This document shows positions 51,770-60,734 of a stretch of DNA of 64,000 nt, piece after piece; positions within the stretch are counted from its first letter, which is position 1; every line of letters begins with the position of its first letter. The DNA is taken from positions 1 to 64,000 of the forward strand of contig NZ_FNNR01000002.1 in the NCBI RefSeq assembly GCF_900106835.1, read 5' to 3'. Under the pieces are notes generated by a model. The model did no database searches and had not been told where the DNA came from. It saw nothing but the letters and a program-made list of their open reading frames with translations. This stretch comes from Arthrobacter sp. cf158. Its GTDB lineage: Bacteria; Actinomycetota; Actinomycetes; Actinomycetales; Micrococcaceae. A program made the translations under genes and the position numbers.

Positions 51770-52597
51770 ATGGCGTTCGGTCAGCCCCGCATTGAATACA
51801 AGTCCAACGAGCAGATGCGCACCATGCACCAGGCCGGACTTGTCCTGAGCCGTGCACTCGATGCGGCTGTCGCGGCTGCCAAGCCCGGCGTCACCACCAA
51901 AGACCTGGATGATGTCTTCGCCGCAGTCCTCAACGACGCCGGAGCCAAGTCGAACTTCCTGGGCTATCACGGATTCCCGGCCACCATCTGCACGTCGGTC
52001 AACGAAGAAGTAGTCCACGGTATCCCCGGAGGCCGTGTCCTCAACGATGGCGACATCATCTCCATCGACGGCGGCTGCATCGTGGATGGCTGGCATTCAG
52101 ACTCGGCGCGGACGGTCATTGTGGGCTCCGTGGATCCGGAAGACCAGCGGCTCTCCGATGTCACCGAGGCCGCAATGTGGCGCGGCATCGCGGCTCTTGC
52201 CCAGGGGAAGTTCGTGGGGGACATCGGGAACGCCATCGATGACTACGTCTCCTCTGTCCCGGGCAAGCCCTTGGGCATCCTGGAAGACTACGTCGGCCAC
52301 GGAATCGGTTCCGAAATGCACATGGCACCGGATGTCCTGAATTACCGGACCAGCCACCGCGGTCCCAAGATCCGCCCGGGCCTCTGCCTCGCGATCGAAC
52401 CCATGTTGGTACGTGGCGGCATCGAAACAGCAACACTCGACGACGACTGGACTGTGGTGACCACCGACGGCAAGCGCTCCTGCCAGTGGGAACACTCGGT
52501 AGCTGTGCACGAGAAGGGCATCTGGGTTCTGTCCGCCCCGGACGGAGGCGCCGAACACTTGGTGCCCCTCGGCGTCGTGCCTGTCCCGATCCCGTAA
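51770..52597 (+). CDS. map: Methionine aminopeptidase, type I
   Basis: A 275-aa metallo-peptidase removing initiator methionine. Metal ligands lie in SIDGGCIVDGWHSDSARTV, GHGIGSEMH, the AIEPM segment and WEHSVAVHEKG. ATG 51770 follows AGAGGAGAAC. In most relatives it follows adk directly; here it follows the ole-like operon. A terminator shared with the convergent transporter operon comes after it. Confidence 0.96.
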   Translation: MAFGQPRIEYKSNEQMRTMHQAGLVLSRALDAAVAAAKPGVTTKDLDDVFAAVLNDAGAKSNFLGYHGFPATICTSVNEEVVHGIPGGRVLNDGDIISIDGGCIVDGWHSDSARTVIVGSVDPEDQRLSDVTEAAMWRGIAALAQGKFVGDIGNAIDDYVSSVPGKPLGILEDYVGHGIGSEMHMAPDVLNYRTSHRGPKIRPGLCLAIEPMLVRGGIETATLDDDWTVVTTDGKRSCQWEHSVAVHEKGIWVLSAPDGGAEHLVPLGVVPVPIP

Positions 52598-52607
52598 CGG
52601 TTGGGAA

Positions 52608-52639
52608 AAGAGCCGGGCTGCTGAAGCAGCCCGGCTCTT
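52608..52639. terminator. Bidirectional terminator between map and the ABC transporter operon
   Basis: A 14-bp perfect stem (52608-52621 with 52626-52639, loop TGAA) lies between convergent genes. Its outer bases are AA/TT on either strand. Confidence 0.8.
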
Positions 52640-52655
52640 CCATTATCGGCAGGAA

Positions 52656-54002
52656 CTATGCTTTCAGCTTTGGCTTGACGTCCTTGGTGTAGATGCCCTC
52701 GAGCGTCTTCTTCAACTCAGTCATGGTTGCCTGCACATCGCCCTGTTGCGTGAGGATCTTGGCCGCTGACTTGGCCATCTCCTGGTCCGCACCCGGCAGG
52801 AACACGCGGGCGTTGTCCTGGACCTTGGTGGCCGCGAGCTGGTCCATGGCGGTCTTAATCTGCGGTGTGGCGGCGAGAACGGCCGACATGTCCGCCGACA
52901 GCCGGGTTGGCATGTAGCCAGTGGCGGCGGAGAAAGCAGCGGTGTTTTCCGGCTCGGTCATGAACTTCAGGAAGGTTGCAGCGGCCAGTTGCTCTTCCTT
53001 GGTGATGCCGCTCGGGATGCCCAGGCCGGCGCCGCCGGTGGGGCACACACCGCTGGGTACCTCGGGACCGCCGGGCAGGAAGCCGACGCCCACGTTGAAT
53101 TTGGCCGCCTTCAGGACACCAAGGAGTGAACCGGTGGACGAAATGGTGGACGAGGTAATACCGGCGGCAAAGTCATCAGCGGCTTCCTTGGAGGAAACAC
53201 CCGCCCAGGCGTCCTTGTAGATGGAATCCTGTGCCCACTGGAGTGCCGCTACAGATTCCTTTGAGTCACACGTGATGTCCCAGTCCTTGGACCAGCTGCC
53301 GCCCCAGCCCCACAGGTTGTTCTGCAGAGTCCAGCCCGCGTAGCCAGCCAAGGCCGGGTAGATGTAGGCGTACTGTGCGCCGGAGGTGGCCTTGAGTTTG
53401 GGGGCCCACTCGGCGAATTCCTGCCAGGTTGCCGGCGCGCGATCCGGCAGGCCGGCTGCTTTGAAATGGTCCTTGTTGTAGTAGAACAACGGCGTGGAGC
53501 GGCCGTAGGGGAGCGCCCATTGCTTGTCGTCGTACTTGTAGTCGTCCACCAAGGACTTCTGGAAGTCGTCGATCTTGATGTCCAACTGCTTCACCAGGCC
53601 ATCAATGGGGATGATGCTGCCGTTGGAGAAATAGCGGAACCACCAAACGTCGGAAAGAACCACCAGGCCCGGCAGGCCGGTCTTGGCTGCCTGTGACGTC
53701 TGGAACTTCTGGGCAATTTCCTCGTAGTTGGCGCCTGCCGTTACCAGGTTGACCTTGATGTCCGGGAATTTGGGGTGGAATTTCTCAATGATCGCCTTCT
53801 CCACGTCCTGCGACTTGCCCGGGTGGTTGGTCCAGAAATCGATGGATGCCGCGGGCTTCACGCCGGTGAAGTCGATGGCTGCAGTGTCGACGGCGTCGGC
53901 CGTGCCCGCCGTGGAGGGCCCGCCGCAAGCGGCCAAAGCGGCTGCTCCGGCTCCGAGGCCTGCCAGCCCCAGGAAATGTCGGCGGTCAAGGTTGGTGCGC
54001 AT
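52656..54002 (-). CDS. Sugar ABC transporter substrate-binding lipoprotein
   Basis: A 448-aa extracellular solute-binding protein (family 1). The signal has a twin-arginine start (RRHFLGLAGLGAGAAALAAC) and a lipobox LAAC with lipidated C26. The mature part includes DFWTNHPGKSQDVEKAIIEK and aromatic-rich segments typical of oligosaccharide-binding proteins. ATG 54002 is preferred to an upstream TTG because GAGAGGAAGC precedes it. It is the third gene of the operon. The ligand is not determinable; CUT1 systems take glycerol-phosphates, oligosaccharides or glucosides. Confidence 0.9.
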   Translation of the reverse strand: MRTNLDRRHFLGLAGLGAGAAALAACGGPSTAGTADAVDTAAIDFTGVKPAASIDFWTNHPGKSQDVEKAIIEKFHPKFPDIKVNLVTAGANYEEIAQKFQTSQAAKTGLPGLVVLSDVWWFRYFSNGSIIPIDGLVKQLDIKIDDFQKSLVDDYKYDDKQWALPYGRSTPLFYYNKDHFKAAGLPDRAPATWQEFAEWAPKLKATSGAQYAYIYPALAGYAGWTLQNNLWGWGGSWSKDWDITCDSKESVAALQWAQDSIYKDAWAGVSSKEAADDFAAGITSSTISSTGSLLGVLKAAKFNVGVGFLPGGPEVPSGVCPTGGAGLGIPSGITKEEQLAAATFLKFMTEPENTAAFSAATGYMPTRLSADMSAVLAATPQIKTAMDQLAATKVQDNARVFLPGADQEMAKSAAKILTQQGDVQATMTELKKTLEGIYTKDVKPKLKA

Positions 54003-54062
54003 GGTGCTTCCTCTCAATAACTTTCACTAGGGGTACTTCGATGCGATTGGTGCGGTTGGAAA

Positions 54063-54971
54063 TCAGCCGGTGACACTGCCCTGGGTCAGGCCGGCAACGA
54101 TGTAGCGCTGGAGCGCGGCGAACACCAGCAGGATGGGGACGATCACCAGAACGGCTCCGGCCATGAGGATTCCCCAGCCGGCCCCGTTGCCTTCAGAGTT
54201 CTGCAGCAACGTCAGGCCTACGGGAAGTGTCATGGTTTCGGGGCGGTCCGTGATGATCAGCGGCCAAATGTAGTCGTTCCATTCGCTGACGACGGTCACC
54301 AGCGCCACGGTCGCAATGGATGGGACGGACACCGGAACGATGATCTGCCACAGGCGTCGCCAGTGGCCCCCACCGTCGATTTCGGCGGCTTCAAGGATGG
54401 ACGGCGGCAGTGTCAGGAAGTGTTGCCGCAGCAGGAAGGTGCCGAACGCCGTCCCGAGGCCTGGAAGGATGATGCCCCACAGGGTGTTCTTGCCTCCCAT
54501 TCCTGCGATGAGGATGTAGTTGGGCAGGATGGACACTTGTGCCGGCACCATCAGGGCTACCAGTATCACTACGAAGATCACGTTCTTGAACGGGAAACGG
54601 ACAAAAACCAGCGCGTAGGCGGTCAGGATGGCCAGGATGACCTTGATGGATGATCCCACCACCGTGACGATGAGGCTGTTGGCAAAGAACTGTGCGAAGG
54701 GCACGGTGGTCATCGCGGTGACGTAGTTCTGCAGGTTCAGTGACTCGGGCAGGATCCTCAGGTCCATGGTGACAATCTCGCCCGGTTGCTTGAAGGAGCT
54801 CAACAGCATCCACAGCAGTGGCAGGAACACCACAAGGGTGGCAATGACCAGGGGAAGGTAACCGGTGGCAACAGTCTGGAGCAGGTTCGCTCTGGAGAGC
54901 GGGCGCGGCAGTTCCTGCCGTGACTCCGGTTCGTGGGAAATAACGACGGCGGCTGGTGACGGCGCGCTCAT
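54063..54971 (-). CDS. Sugar ABC transporter permease, MalG type
   Basis: A 302-aa inner-membrane permease with about six helices (TLVVFLPLLWMLLSSFKQPG is the first). The ATPase-contact EAA loop is EAAEIDGGGHWRRLWQIIVP (about 191-210). It overlaps the upstream permease by ATGA and precedes the binding protein. The operon encodes no ATP-binding subunit. Confidence 0.93.
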   Translation of the reverse strand: MSAPSPAAVVISHEPESRQELPRPLSRANLLQTVATGYLPLVIATLVVFLPLLWMLLSSFKQPGEIVTMDLRILPESLNLQNYVTAMTTVPFAQFFANSLIVTVVGSSIKVILAILTAYALVFVRFPFKNVIFVVILVALMVPAQVSILPNYILIAGMGGKNTLWGIILPGLGTAFGTFLLRQHFLTLPPSILEAAEIDGGGHWRRLWQIIVPVSVPSIATVALVTVVSEWNDYIWPLIITDRPETMTLPVGLTLLQNSEGNGAGWGILMAGAVLVIVPILLVFAALQRYIVAGLTQGSVTG

Positions 54972-55957
54972 GAGTAGTGGACCTTTCGCTCGACGAACCG
55001 CAGTTGCAGGACCGTAATAACCAGCAGGATGGCGAAAAGGACCACCGAGATTGCGGCGGAGTATCCTGCCCTGTTATAGGCCCCGAAGGCCTGCAGGTAT
55101 GCCTCGTAGATCAGTGTGCTGGTGCCGTTTCCCAGGGGTGTCATGATGCGGATCAGGTCGAATGCCTGCAGCGAGCTGAGCATGGTGGTGATCAGCAGGA
55201 AGAACGTGGTGGGTGAGAGGAGCGGGAGGGAGATGTTGAGGAAACGGCGCAGGCCATTTGCCCCATCCAGTGCCGCGGCTTCCATGACGTCCCGTGGAAG
55301 GGATTGCAAGCCAGCAAGGTAGACCACCGCGCAATAGCCCAGGTTTTTCCAGATGTACACAATGATCACCATCACCAAGGAAAGCTGGGGATCGTTGATC
55401 CACTGCGGGCTCTGCTGCCCCATGCCACGGAGTATCCAGGCGAGCACGCCGTACCCGGGATCGAAGATGAACAGCCACACCAGCCCCACGCCCACCCCGG
55501 ACAGCACGTAGGGTGCGAACACAGCAGACCTGGCAAACGTTGTGCCACGGACCTTTGAATTCAGGGCGAGGGCAACCAGCAATCCGAGCACCATGGAACC
55601 GCCCACGGTTATCAGCGTGAAAACGGCAGTGGTCCCCAGGACTTTGGAGGCATCCTCGCTGGTGAAGAACGTGACGTAGTTCTGCAGTCCAACCACTGTG
55701 GCCGAGGCCGAACCGAGCGTCCAGTCCAACGTGGAGTAGTAGATGTTGTTGATGAGTGGCCAATACGTGAAGGTTCCGATCAGGACCAGGTTGGGCAGGG
55801 CCATGGCCAGGAAGACCAGGAAATCCTTACGGCTGCGGCCGGACCAGCGATGTCTTTCCGGGCCGGGCTTGCTGGCAGGTGCGGGCGGGGCAGACGGCGA
55901 TGCCGGCAGCCTGTCTGCGGGCGCGGTGCTGCTGTTGTGAATCAAGGGGGCAGTCAT
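54968..55957 (-). CDS. Sugar ABC transporter permease, MalF type
   Basis: A 329-aa permease with a Pro/Ala-rich cytoplasmic N-terminus of about 40 residues, then six helices. The EAA loop is EAAALDGANGLRRFLNISLP (about 232-251). First gene of the minus-strand operon. With the MalG-type partner it forms a CUT1 heterodimer that would need an ATPase encoded elsewhere (MsiK-like in actinobacteria). Confidence 0.93.
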   Translation of the reverse strand: MTAPLIHNSSTAPADRLPASPSAPPAPASKPGPERHRWSGRSRKDFLVFLAMALPNLVLIGTFTYWPLINNIYYSTLDWTLGSASATVVGLQNYVTFFTSEDASKVLGTTAVFTLITVGGSMVLGLLVALALNSKVRGTTFARSAVFAPYVLSGVGVGLVWLFIFDPGYGVLAWILRGMGQQSPQWINDPQLSLVMVIIVYIWKNLGYCAVVYLAGLQSLPRDVMEAAALDGANGLRRFLNISLPLLSPTTFFLLITTMLSSLQAFDLIRIMTPLGNGTSTLIYEAYLQAFGAYNRAGYSAAISVVLFAILLVITVLQLRFVERKVHYS

Positions 55958-56347
55958 GGGTCACTATCGTTTTCGGGCGAACGTGGGACGCCAGCTCCCG
56001 GATCGGGGCGGCGAAGACAGGCCTAGCTCACCACACGCGATGTCCCGGATCGGTCCAAAAGGGGATCCCTTGGCGATAGTTGTCTTACACTTCCCAACCC
56101 GTTTACTCAGCGTTTCTCGCGTGTTCGTATTTGAGGCACGGCTCCCACTTGTCGCAGCACATTCCCGCGCTGGCGATGCCAGCCGGGGCGCAACCCTCGG
56201 CGCGCTCGGTCGTGCCGCCTCCACGGCCCCCTTACCTCGCAAGCCCGGCCAGGGAATCCGGCCGTCGTGGGCCCACCTTTGACGCGTGGAGGCGGGTCCC
56301 GGCGCACCGCCAGTTCGCTCTGCTCCCGGCAGGTGGAGAATGGAGCC
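55958..56347. other. 390-bp divergent promoter region with two TCCCGGATCGG repeats
   Basis: The gap between the transporter operon and the S58 peptidase. The 11-mer TCCCGGATCGG occurs at 55996-56006 and 56043-56053, 47 bp apart, in the expected operator zone of the transporter. A reverse-complement copy lies at 14959-14969 ahead of the thiolase. No regulator gene adjoins the operon. No other gene is supported here. Confidence 0.4.
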
Positions 56348-57286
56348 ATGAATTCGATCACCGATGTTGCCGGCATACGGGTTGGGCATGTGCAGAGGGT
56401 GGGGGATGGGTGGCTCAGCGGCGTCACTGTGGTGCTCCCTCCTGTGGGGACCGTAGGTTCCGTGGACGTGCGTGGGGGAGGTCCCGGGACGCATGAGACT
56501 GATGCCCTTGATCCGACGACGTTGGTGTCCACCGTTGATGCCGTGGTGTTGACCGGGGGCAGTGCCTTTGGGTTGGCGTCGGCGACAGGTGCTCAGCTGT
56601 GGTGCGAGGAGCAGGGCAGGGGTTTTGCTGTTCCGGGGACTGTGGTGCCGATCGTTCCGGCCGCGGCCATCTTTGACCTTGGCAGGGGTGGCGACGTCAA
56701 GGCGCGACCCGGTGCGGAGATGGGTTACCAGGCTGCTGCCGCGGCGTTCGCTTCCGGTGACCATGCCGCCGTCGAGCGTGGAAACGTGGGCGCCGGGACT
56801 GGGGCCGTTGTTGCCCGCGGGCAGTACAAGGGCGGGATCGGTACCTCGTCGATCACTCTGGACGGTGGTGTGCTGGTTGGTGCCATTGCGGTGGTAAATG
56901 CGCTGGGAGCGCCAGTCGGACTGGGGATCGGCACGCAGGCGTCGGCGGGCGAGCAGGGGCTGAACACGACCCTTGTGGTGATCGCCACCAATGCTGTCTT
57001 GGACGTGGCCGAGTGCAAGAGGACTGCCTCTGCAGGCCATGCAGGCCTGGCCCGGGCCTTGGATCCGTCCCATACCCTTGCGGACGGCGATACCGTGTTC
57101 GCCTTGGCGACCGGCGCCGTCGAGCTTGACCGCAGTACCGAACAGGCGCGGCAAGTATCACTGATTACTCTCCAAAGTGCGGCGGCAGAGGCCGTTCGGC
57201 TGGCGATTCTGGACGGCGTGCGCTCGGCTGAAAGCGTCACCACAACGGCAGGTGAATTCCCGGCGTTCCGGCCATCGGGAGGGTGA
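56348..57286 (+). CDS. S58-family (DmpA-type) peptidase
   Basis: A 312-aa N-terminal-nucleophile hydrolase of the P1/DmpA aminopeptidase group, which self-cleaves to free a Ser/Thr nucleophile. The family opening MNSITDVAGIRVGHVQRVGD, the LTGGSAFGLASATG segment (about 70-83) and the GLNTTLVVIATNAVLD segment (about 205-220, the likely cleavage region) are present. ATG 56348 matches the family start; upstream in-frame sequence is unlike it. Substrates (beta-peptides, D-amino-acid amides or natural peptides) cannot be inferred. Confidence 0.85.
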   Translation: MNSITDVAGIRVGHVQRVGDGWLSGVTVVLPPVGTVGSVDVRGGGPGTHETDALDPTTLVSTVDAVVLTGGSAFGLASATGAQLWCEEQGRGFAVPGTVVPIVPAAAIFDLGRGGDVKARPGAEMGYQAAAAAFASGDHAAVERGNVGAGTGAVVARGQYKGGIGTSSITLDGGVLVGAIAVVNALGAPVGLGIGTQASAGEQGLNTTLVVIATNAVLDVAECKRTASAGHAGLARALDPSHTLADGDTVFALATGAVELDRSTEQARQVSLITLQSAAAEAVRLAILDGVRSAESVTTTAGEFPAFRPSGG

Positions 57287-57319
57287 CGGCAGCGGGTGCT
57301 TGCGCTACCATGGACGGAT

Positions 57320-57348
57320 TTAACTTTCCGGCCTGATTGGCGTAGAGT
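57320..57348 (+). promoter_or_regulatory. Promoter of the infA-rplQ operon
   Basis: TTAACT (57320-57325), a 17-bp spacer and TAGAGT (57343-57348) lie 130 bases before infA. The leader holds the start of an independent unit infA-rpmJ-rpsM-rpsK-rpoA-rplQ. One of the better promoter matches in the window. Confidence 0.6.
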
Positions 57349-57481
57349 TATTTGTTGGTTGTCTGTGCAGCCACGCCCTTTTTGGTGTCGTGGTTCCAAG
57401 AGGGCCAAGCAAACAAAAAACGTCCGCTGGATCTTCGGTGCCTAACTGAAGGACGGTGGCAAACAACAGTTAGCGGAGGAT

Positions 57482-57703
57482 ATGGCCAAGAAGGACGGGG
57501 TCATTGAGATCGAGGGCGTTGTGACTGAGGCGCTGCCCAATGCGATGTTTCGTGTTGAGCTCACCAATAAGCACGTCGTTCTCGCACACATCTCTGGGAA
57601 GATGCGACAGCACTACATTCGAATCCTCCCCGAGGACCGGGTAGTGGTTGAGCTGAGCCCATACGACCTCACACGTGGTCGTATCGTCTACCGCTACAAG
57701 TAA
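57482..57703 (+). CDS. infA: Translation initiation factor IF-1
   Basis: A 73-aa OB-fold protein occupying the A-site during initiation. [20 protein letters not shown], then [20 protein letters not shown], is the standard sequence. The ATG follows GGAGGAT. rpmJ follows after 72 bases. Confidence 0.98.
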   Translation: MAKKDGVIEIEGVVTEALPNAMFRVELTNKHVVLAHISGKMRQHYIRILPEDRVVVELSPYDLTRGRIVYRYK

Positions 57704-57775
57704 ATTGCTGGGCGGCAAGGCAACAGTGCCTAAGCCGCTCCAGCAGATCAACTGCAAAACACGCAAAGGAACGCC

Positions 57776-57889
57776 ATGAAGGTCAAGCCGAGCGTCAAGC
57801 AGATCTGCGACAAGTGCAAAGTGATCCGCCGTAACGGCCGGGTCATGGTGATCTGCGAGAACCCGCGCCACAAGCAGCGCCAGGGCTAA
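57776..57889 (+). CDS. rpmJ: 50S ribosomal protein L36
   Basis: A 37-aa gene read directly from the sequence: it starts [20 protein letters not shown] and ends HKQRQG. The zinc ligands C11, C14, C27 and H32 are all present, so this is the zinc-binding (C+) form. ATG 57776 follows AAAGGAAC. Its position between infA and rpsM is conserved. Confidence 0.97.
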   Translation: MKVKPSVKQICDKCKVIRRNGRVMVICENPRHKQRQG

Positions 57890-58084
57890 TTCCCCTTCGG
57901 GAATCTGCGTCCGCAAGGACAAACCTGAGCTGCTAGCCCACGCAAGTAAATAAAGGCAGCACAAGCTGTGCCAGGACTGCATTACAGAGCCTGGTCAGCG
58001 AACCCCCGGTCGGAGGCTGGGGCCACACTGAACGTGTGGGTGTACTGCCTACGACCTCCGGTTTATTCAAGGAGTACTGCCACT

Positions 58085-58462
58085 ATGGCTCGTCTCGCTG
58101 GCGTAGACATTCCCCGCGAAAAGCGGTTGGAAATTGCGCTTACTTACATCTACGGCGTGGGCAAGACCCGTGCACACGAAACCCTGGCTGCCACCGGCAT
58201 CAGCGCTGACGTTCGCGTCAAGGACCTGACTGACGCCGAACTGGTCCAGCTGCGTGACTACATTGAAGGCAACTACAAGGTTGAGGGTGACCTTCGCCGC
58301 GAGGTAGCCGCTGACATCCGCCGCAAGGTAGAGATCGGCAGCTACGAAGGCCTGCGCCACCGCAAGGGCCTGCCCGTACGCGGTCAGCGTACGAAGACCA
58401 ACGCTCGTACCCGCAAGGGCCCGAAGCGCACCGTCGCCGGCAAGAAGAAGGCCGGACGTTAA
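58085..58462 (+). CDS. rpsM: 30S ribosomal protein S13
   Basis: A 125-aa head protein forming intersubunit bridges. [20 protein letters not shown], the [14 protein letters not shown] segment and the basic tail with [20 protein letters not shown] are complete. ATG 58085 follows AAGGAGTA. The 195-bp gap from rpmJ holds no recognised gene. Confidence 0.98.
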   Translation: MARLAGVDIPREKRLEIALTYIYGVGKTRAHETLAATGISADVRVKDLTDAELVQLRDYIEGNYKVEGDLRREVAADIRRKVEIGSYEGLRHRKGLPVRGQRTKTNARTRKGPKRTVAGKKKAGR

Positions 58463-58513
58463 TCCCTCGGGATTGATCCGGTTTTCCCCCGATAACTTTC
58501 TGTAGGAGAAACA

Positions 58514-58915
58514 ATGCCCCCGAAGACTCGTGGAGCGGTTCGTAAGCCGCGTCGCAAGGATAAGAAGAATATTGCGCTTGGCCAGGCGCACATCAAGAGC
58601 ACCTTTAACAACACCATCGTGTCCATCACGGACCCGAACGGTGCTGTAATCTCATGGGCTTCCGCCGGTGAGGTTGGCTTCAAGGGCTCCCGTAAGTCCA
58701 CCCCGTTCGCTGCCCAGATGGCTGCCGAAGCTGCTGCAAAGCGCGCTCAGGAGCACGGTCTGCGCAAGGTTGACGTATTCGTCAAGGGCCCGGGATCCGG
58801 ACGCGAAACCGCAATCCGTTCGCTTCAGGCCGCTGGCCTCGAGGTTGGCTCCATCCAGGACGTCACCCCCAGCGCCCACAACGGTTGCCGCCCGCCGAAG
58901 CGCCGCCGCGTCTAA
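58514..58915 (+). CDS. rpsK: 30S ribosomal protein S11
   Basis: A 133-aa platform protein near the Shine-Dalgarno helix. [20 protein letters not shown] and the C-terminal [18 protein letters not shown] signature are present. rpsD, which follows rpsK in many bacteria, is absent here. A long hairpin lies between rpsK and rpoA. Confidence 0.98.
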   Translation: MPPKTRGAVRKPRRKDKKNIALGQAHIKSTFNNTIVSITDPNGAVISWASAGEVGFKGSRKSTPFAAQMAAEAAAKRAQEHGLRKVDVFVKGPGSGRETAIRSLQAAGLEVGSIQDVTPSAHNGCRPPKRRRV

Positions 58916-58928
58916 TTAGGTCTTCCCC

Positions 58929-58994
58929 GCCTGACCGGCCGGGCCTGCTATGGATGGTTTCGATCATCCATCAGCATGGCCCGGCTGGTCAGGC
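58929..58994 (+). other. Long imperfect hairpin between rpsK and rpoA
   Basis: Stem of roughly 27 paired bases: 58929-58945 pairs with 58978-58994 (one wobble), followed after a bulge and small internal loop by TGC/GCA and ATGGATG/CATCCAT, apical loop about 8 nt. No T-run follows. It precedes the TCATATAGCGG motif and rpoA, so it may separate rpoA expression from the ribosomal genes. Confidence 0.7.
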
Positions 58995-59029
58995 TGGAAA
59001 CGAAGCCGATTTCCACCACCTGTGTTGCG

Positions 59030-59040
59030 TCATATAGCGG
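59030..59040 (+). promoter_or_regulatory. Motif TCATATAGCGG, copy 3 (rpoA leader)
   Basis: Exact match to the two rpoB-leader copies, 23 bases ahead of the rpoA start codon and close to its ribosome site (AAAGGAAA). If it contains a -10 (TATAGC), TTTCCA at 59010-59015 is 17 bp upstream, a weak possible promoter. Confidence 0.4.
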
Positions 59041-59063
59041 ATGCTCGCCGAAAGGAAACCTAA

Positions 59064-60074
59064 GTGCTCATTGCACAGCGCCCCACCCTGTCTGAAGAAG
59101 TTGTATCCGAGAACCGCTCCCGTTTCATCATTGAACCGCTGGAGCCGGGCTTCGGCTACACCCTCGGAAACTCCCTCCGCCGTACCCTGCTCTCCTCCAT
59201 CCCCGGTGCCGCTGTAACCAGCATCCGGATCGATGGCGTGCTGCACGAGTTCACCACGGTTCCGGGTGTCAAGGAAGATGTCACCGAGATCATCCTGAAC
59301 ATCAAGAACCTTTCGGTTTCCTCCGAGCACGATGAGCCGGTTGTTGCTTACCTGCGCAAGCAGGGCCCCGGAGTCGTCACCGCCGCGGACATCGCTCCGC
59401 CGGCCGGCGTCGAATTCCACAACCCGGATCTGCACATTGCCACTCTGAACTCGAAGGGCAAGTTCGAACTCGAACTGACCATCGAGCGCGGCCGTGGCTA
59501 CGTTTCGGCAGCTCAGAACAAGTCCGGCGACTCCGAGATCGGCCGTATTCCGGTTGACTCGATCTACTCGCCGGTCATGAAGGTAACTTTCCGCGTGGAA
59601 GCTACCCGTGTTGAGCAGCGCACCGACTTCGACAAGCTCATTGTCGACGTCGAGACCAAGCAGGCTATCGCCCCGCGCGATGCTGTTGCTTCCGCAGGCA
59701 CCACCTTGGTGGAACTGTTCGGTCTGGCTCGTGAGCTGAACACCGCAGCTGAAGGTATCGAGATTGGCCCGTCGCCGACGGACGCTGCCCTGGCAGCGGA
59801 CATGGCTCTGCCGATCGAGGATCTGGACCTCACCGTCCGTTCCTACAACTGCCTCAAGCGTGAGGGCATCCACACCGTGGGTGAACTCGTTGCCCGCTCC
59901 GAGGCTGACCTGATGGACATTCGTAACTTCGGTGCGAAGTCCATTGACGAGGTCAAGGCAAAGCTCGTGGAACTGGGTCTGTCCCTCAAGGACTCCCCTC
60001 CCGGTTTCGATCTCGCAGCCCGCGCCGCAGCCATCGAAGAGGACGACGCCGCGTTCAGCGACGACGAGCTCTAA
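59064..60074 (+). CDS. rpoA: DNA-directed RNA polymerase subunit alpha
   Basis: A 336-aa alpha subunit. The N-terminal dimerisation domain has [20 protein letters not shown] (about 25-44). The C-terminal promoter-contact domain holds [20 protein letters not shown], then [23 protein letters not shown] 59064 follows GAAAGGAAACC. A 20-residue acidic tail ([13 protein letters not shown]) ends it. Confidence 0.98.
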   Translation: MLIAQRPTLSEEVVSENRSRFIIEPLEPGFGYTLGNSLRRTLLSSIPGAAVTSIRIDGVLHEFTTVPGVKEDVTEIILNIKNLSVSSEHDEPVVAYLRKQGPGVVTAADIAPPAGVEFHNPDLHIATLNSKGKFELELTIERGRGYVSAAQNKSGDSEIGRIPVDSIYSPVMKVTFRVEATRVEQRTDFDKLIVDVETKQAIAPRDAVASAGTTLVELFGLARELNTAAEGIEIGPSPTDAALAADMALPIEDLDLTVRSYNCLKREGIHTVGELVARSEADLMDIRNFGAKSIDEVKAKLVELGLSLKDSPPGFDLAARAAAIEEDDAAFSDDEL

Positions 60075-60140
60075 ACAGCAGATCTTGGCCGCCGGGTCCA
60101 GTAATGGACCTGATCGGCTTACATAACAGGAGAAATAACT

Positions 60141-60701
60141 ATGCCTACCCCCACTAAGGGTCCGCGCCTCGGAGGCGGCCCGGCTCACGAGCGCCTGATG
60201 CTCGCGAACCTGGCAGCTGCTCTCTTTGAGCACAAGCGCATCACCACCACGGTCACCAAGGCCAAGCGCCTCAAGCCGTACGCAGAGCGTCTGGTCACCT
60301 TCGCCAAGCGTGGCGACCTCGCTTCCCGCCGCCGCGTTCTCGGCCTGATCAGCGACAAGGGCGTTGTCCACGAGCTGTTCACCGACATCGCCGGCGCTGT
60401 TGCCAACCGCGATGGTGGCTACACCCGCATCACCAAGATCGGCAACCGCAAGGGCGACAACGCTCCCATGGCTGTCATCGAGCTCGTTCTCGAGCCGGTT
60501 TCCCCGAAGCAGGCCGTTGTTGCTGAAGCAACCGCTGCCGCTGCCAAGGCTGCTCCGGCTGCCGAGGAAGAGGTCGTTGAGACCGAAGCCGTAGAGACCG
60601 AAGCTGCTGAAACCGAAGAGGCTCCGGCCGCTGAGGCAGAGGCAACTGAAGCTGAAGCTGCTGAAACCGAAGAGGCTCCGGCCGCTGAGGACAAGAAGTA
60701 A
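60141..60701 (+). CDS. rplQ: 50S ribosomal protein L17 with duplicated acidic C-terminal tail
   Basis: A 186-aa protein, against about 127 in E. coli. The L17 core ([20 protein letters not shown], then [20 protein letters not shown]) ends near residue 120. About 60 extra residues are Ala/Glu/Thr/Pro-rich. Within them the 36 bases at 60601-60636 recur exactly at 60655-60690, an in-frame 54-base duplication encoding ETEEAPAAE repeats. The gene is the last of the infA-rplQ unit. Confidence 0.95.
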   Translation: MPTPTKGPRLGGGPAHERLMLANLAAALFEHKRITTTVTKAKRLKPYAERLVTFAKRGDLASRRRVLGLISDKGVVHELFTDIAGAVANRDGGYTRITKIGNRKGDNAPMAVIELVLEPVSPKQAVVAEATAAAAKAAPAAEEEVVETEAVETEAAETEEAPAAEAEATEAEAAETEEAPAAEDKK

Positions 60702-60720
60702 TTCACTGAATTCTTCGCAG

Positions 60721-60734
60721 TAGACTTGAGTCTA
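60721..60734 (+). promoter_or_regulatory. TAGACT -10-like box seven bases before the truA ATG (possible leaderless start)
   Basis: TAGACT (60721-60726) is the same hexamer used as -10 elsewhere in this window, and the ATG at 60734 lies where transcription would begin. The site is also a short palindrome, TAGACT-TG-AGTCTA. No -35 is evident at 16-18 bp. No ribosome site precedes the ATG, which fits leaderless expression. Confidence 0.4.
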
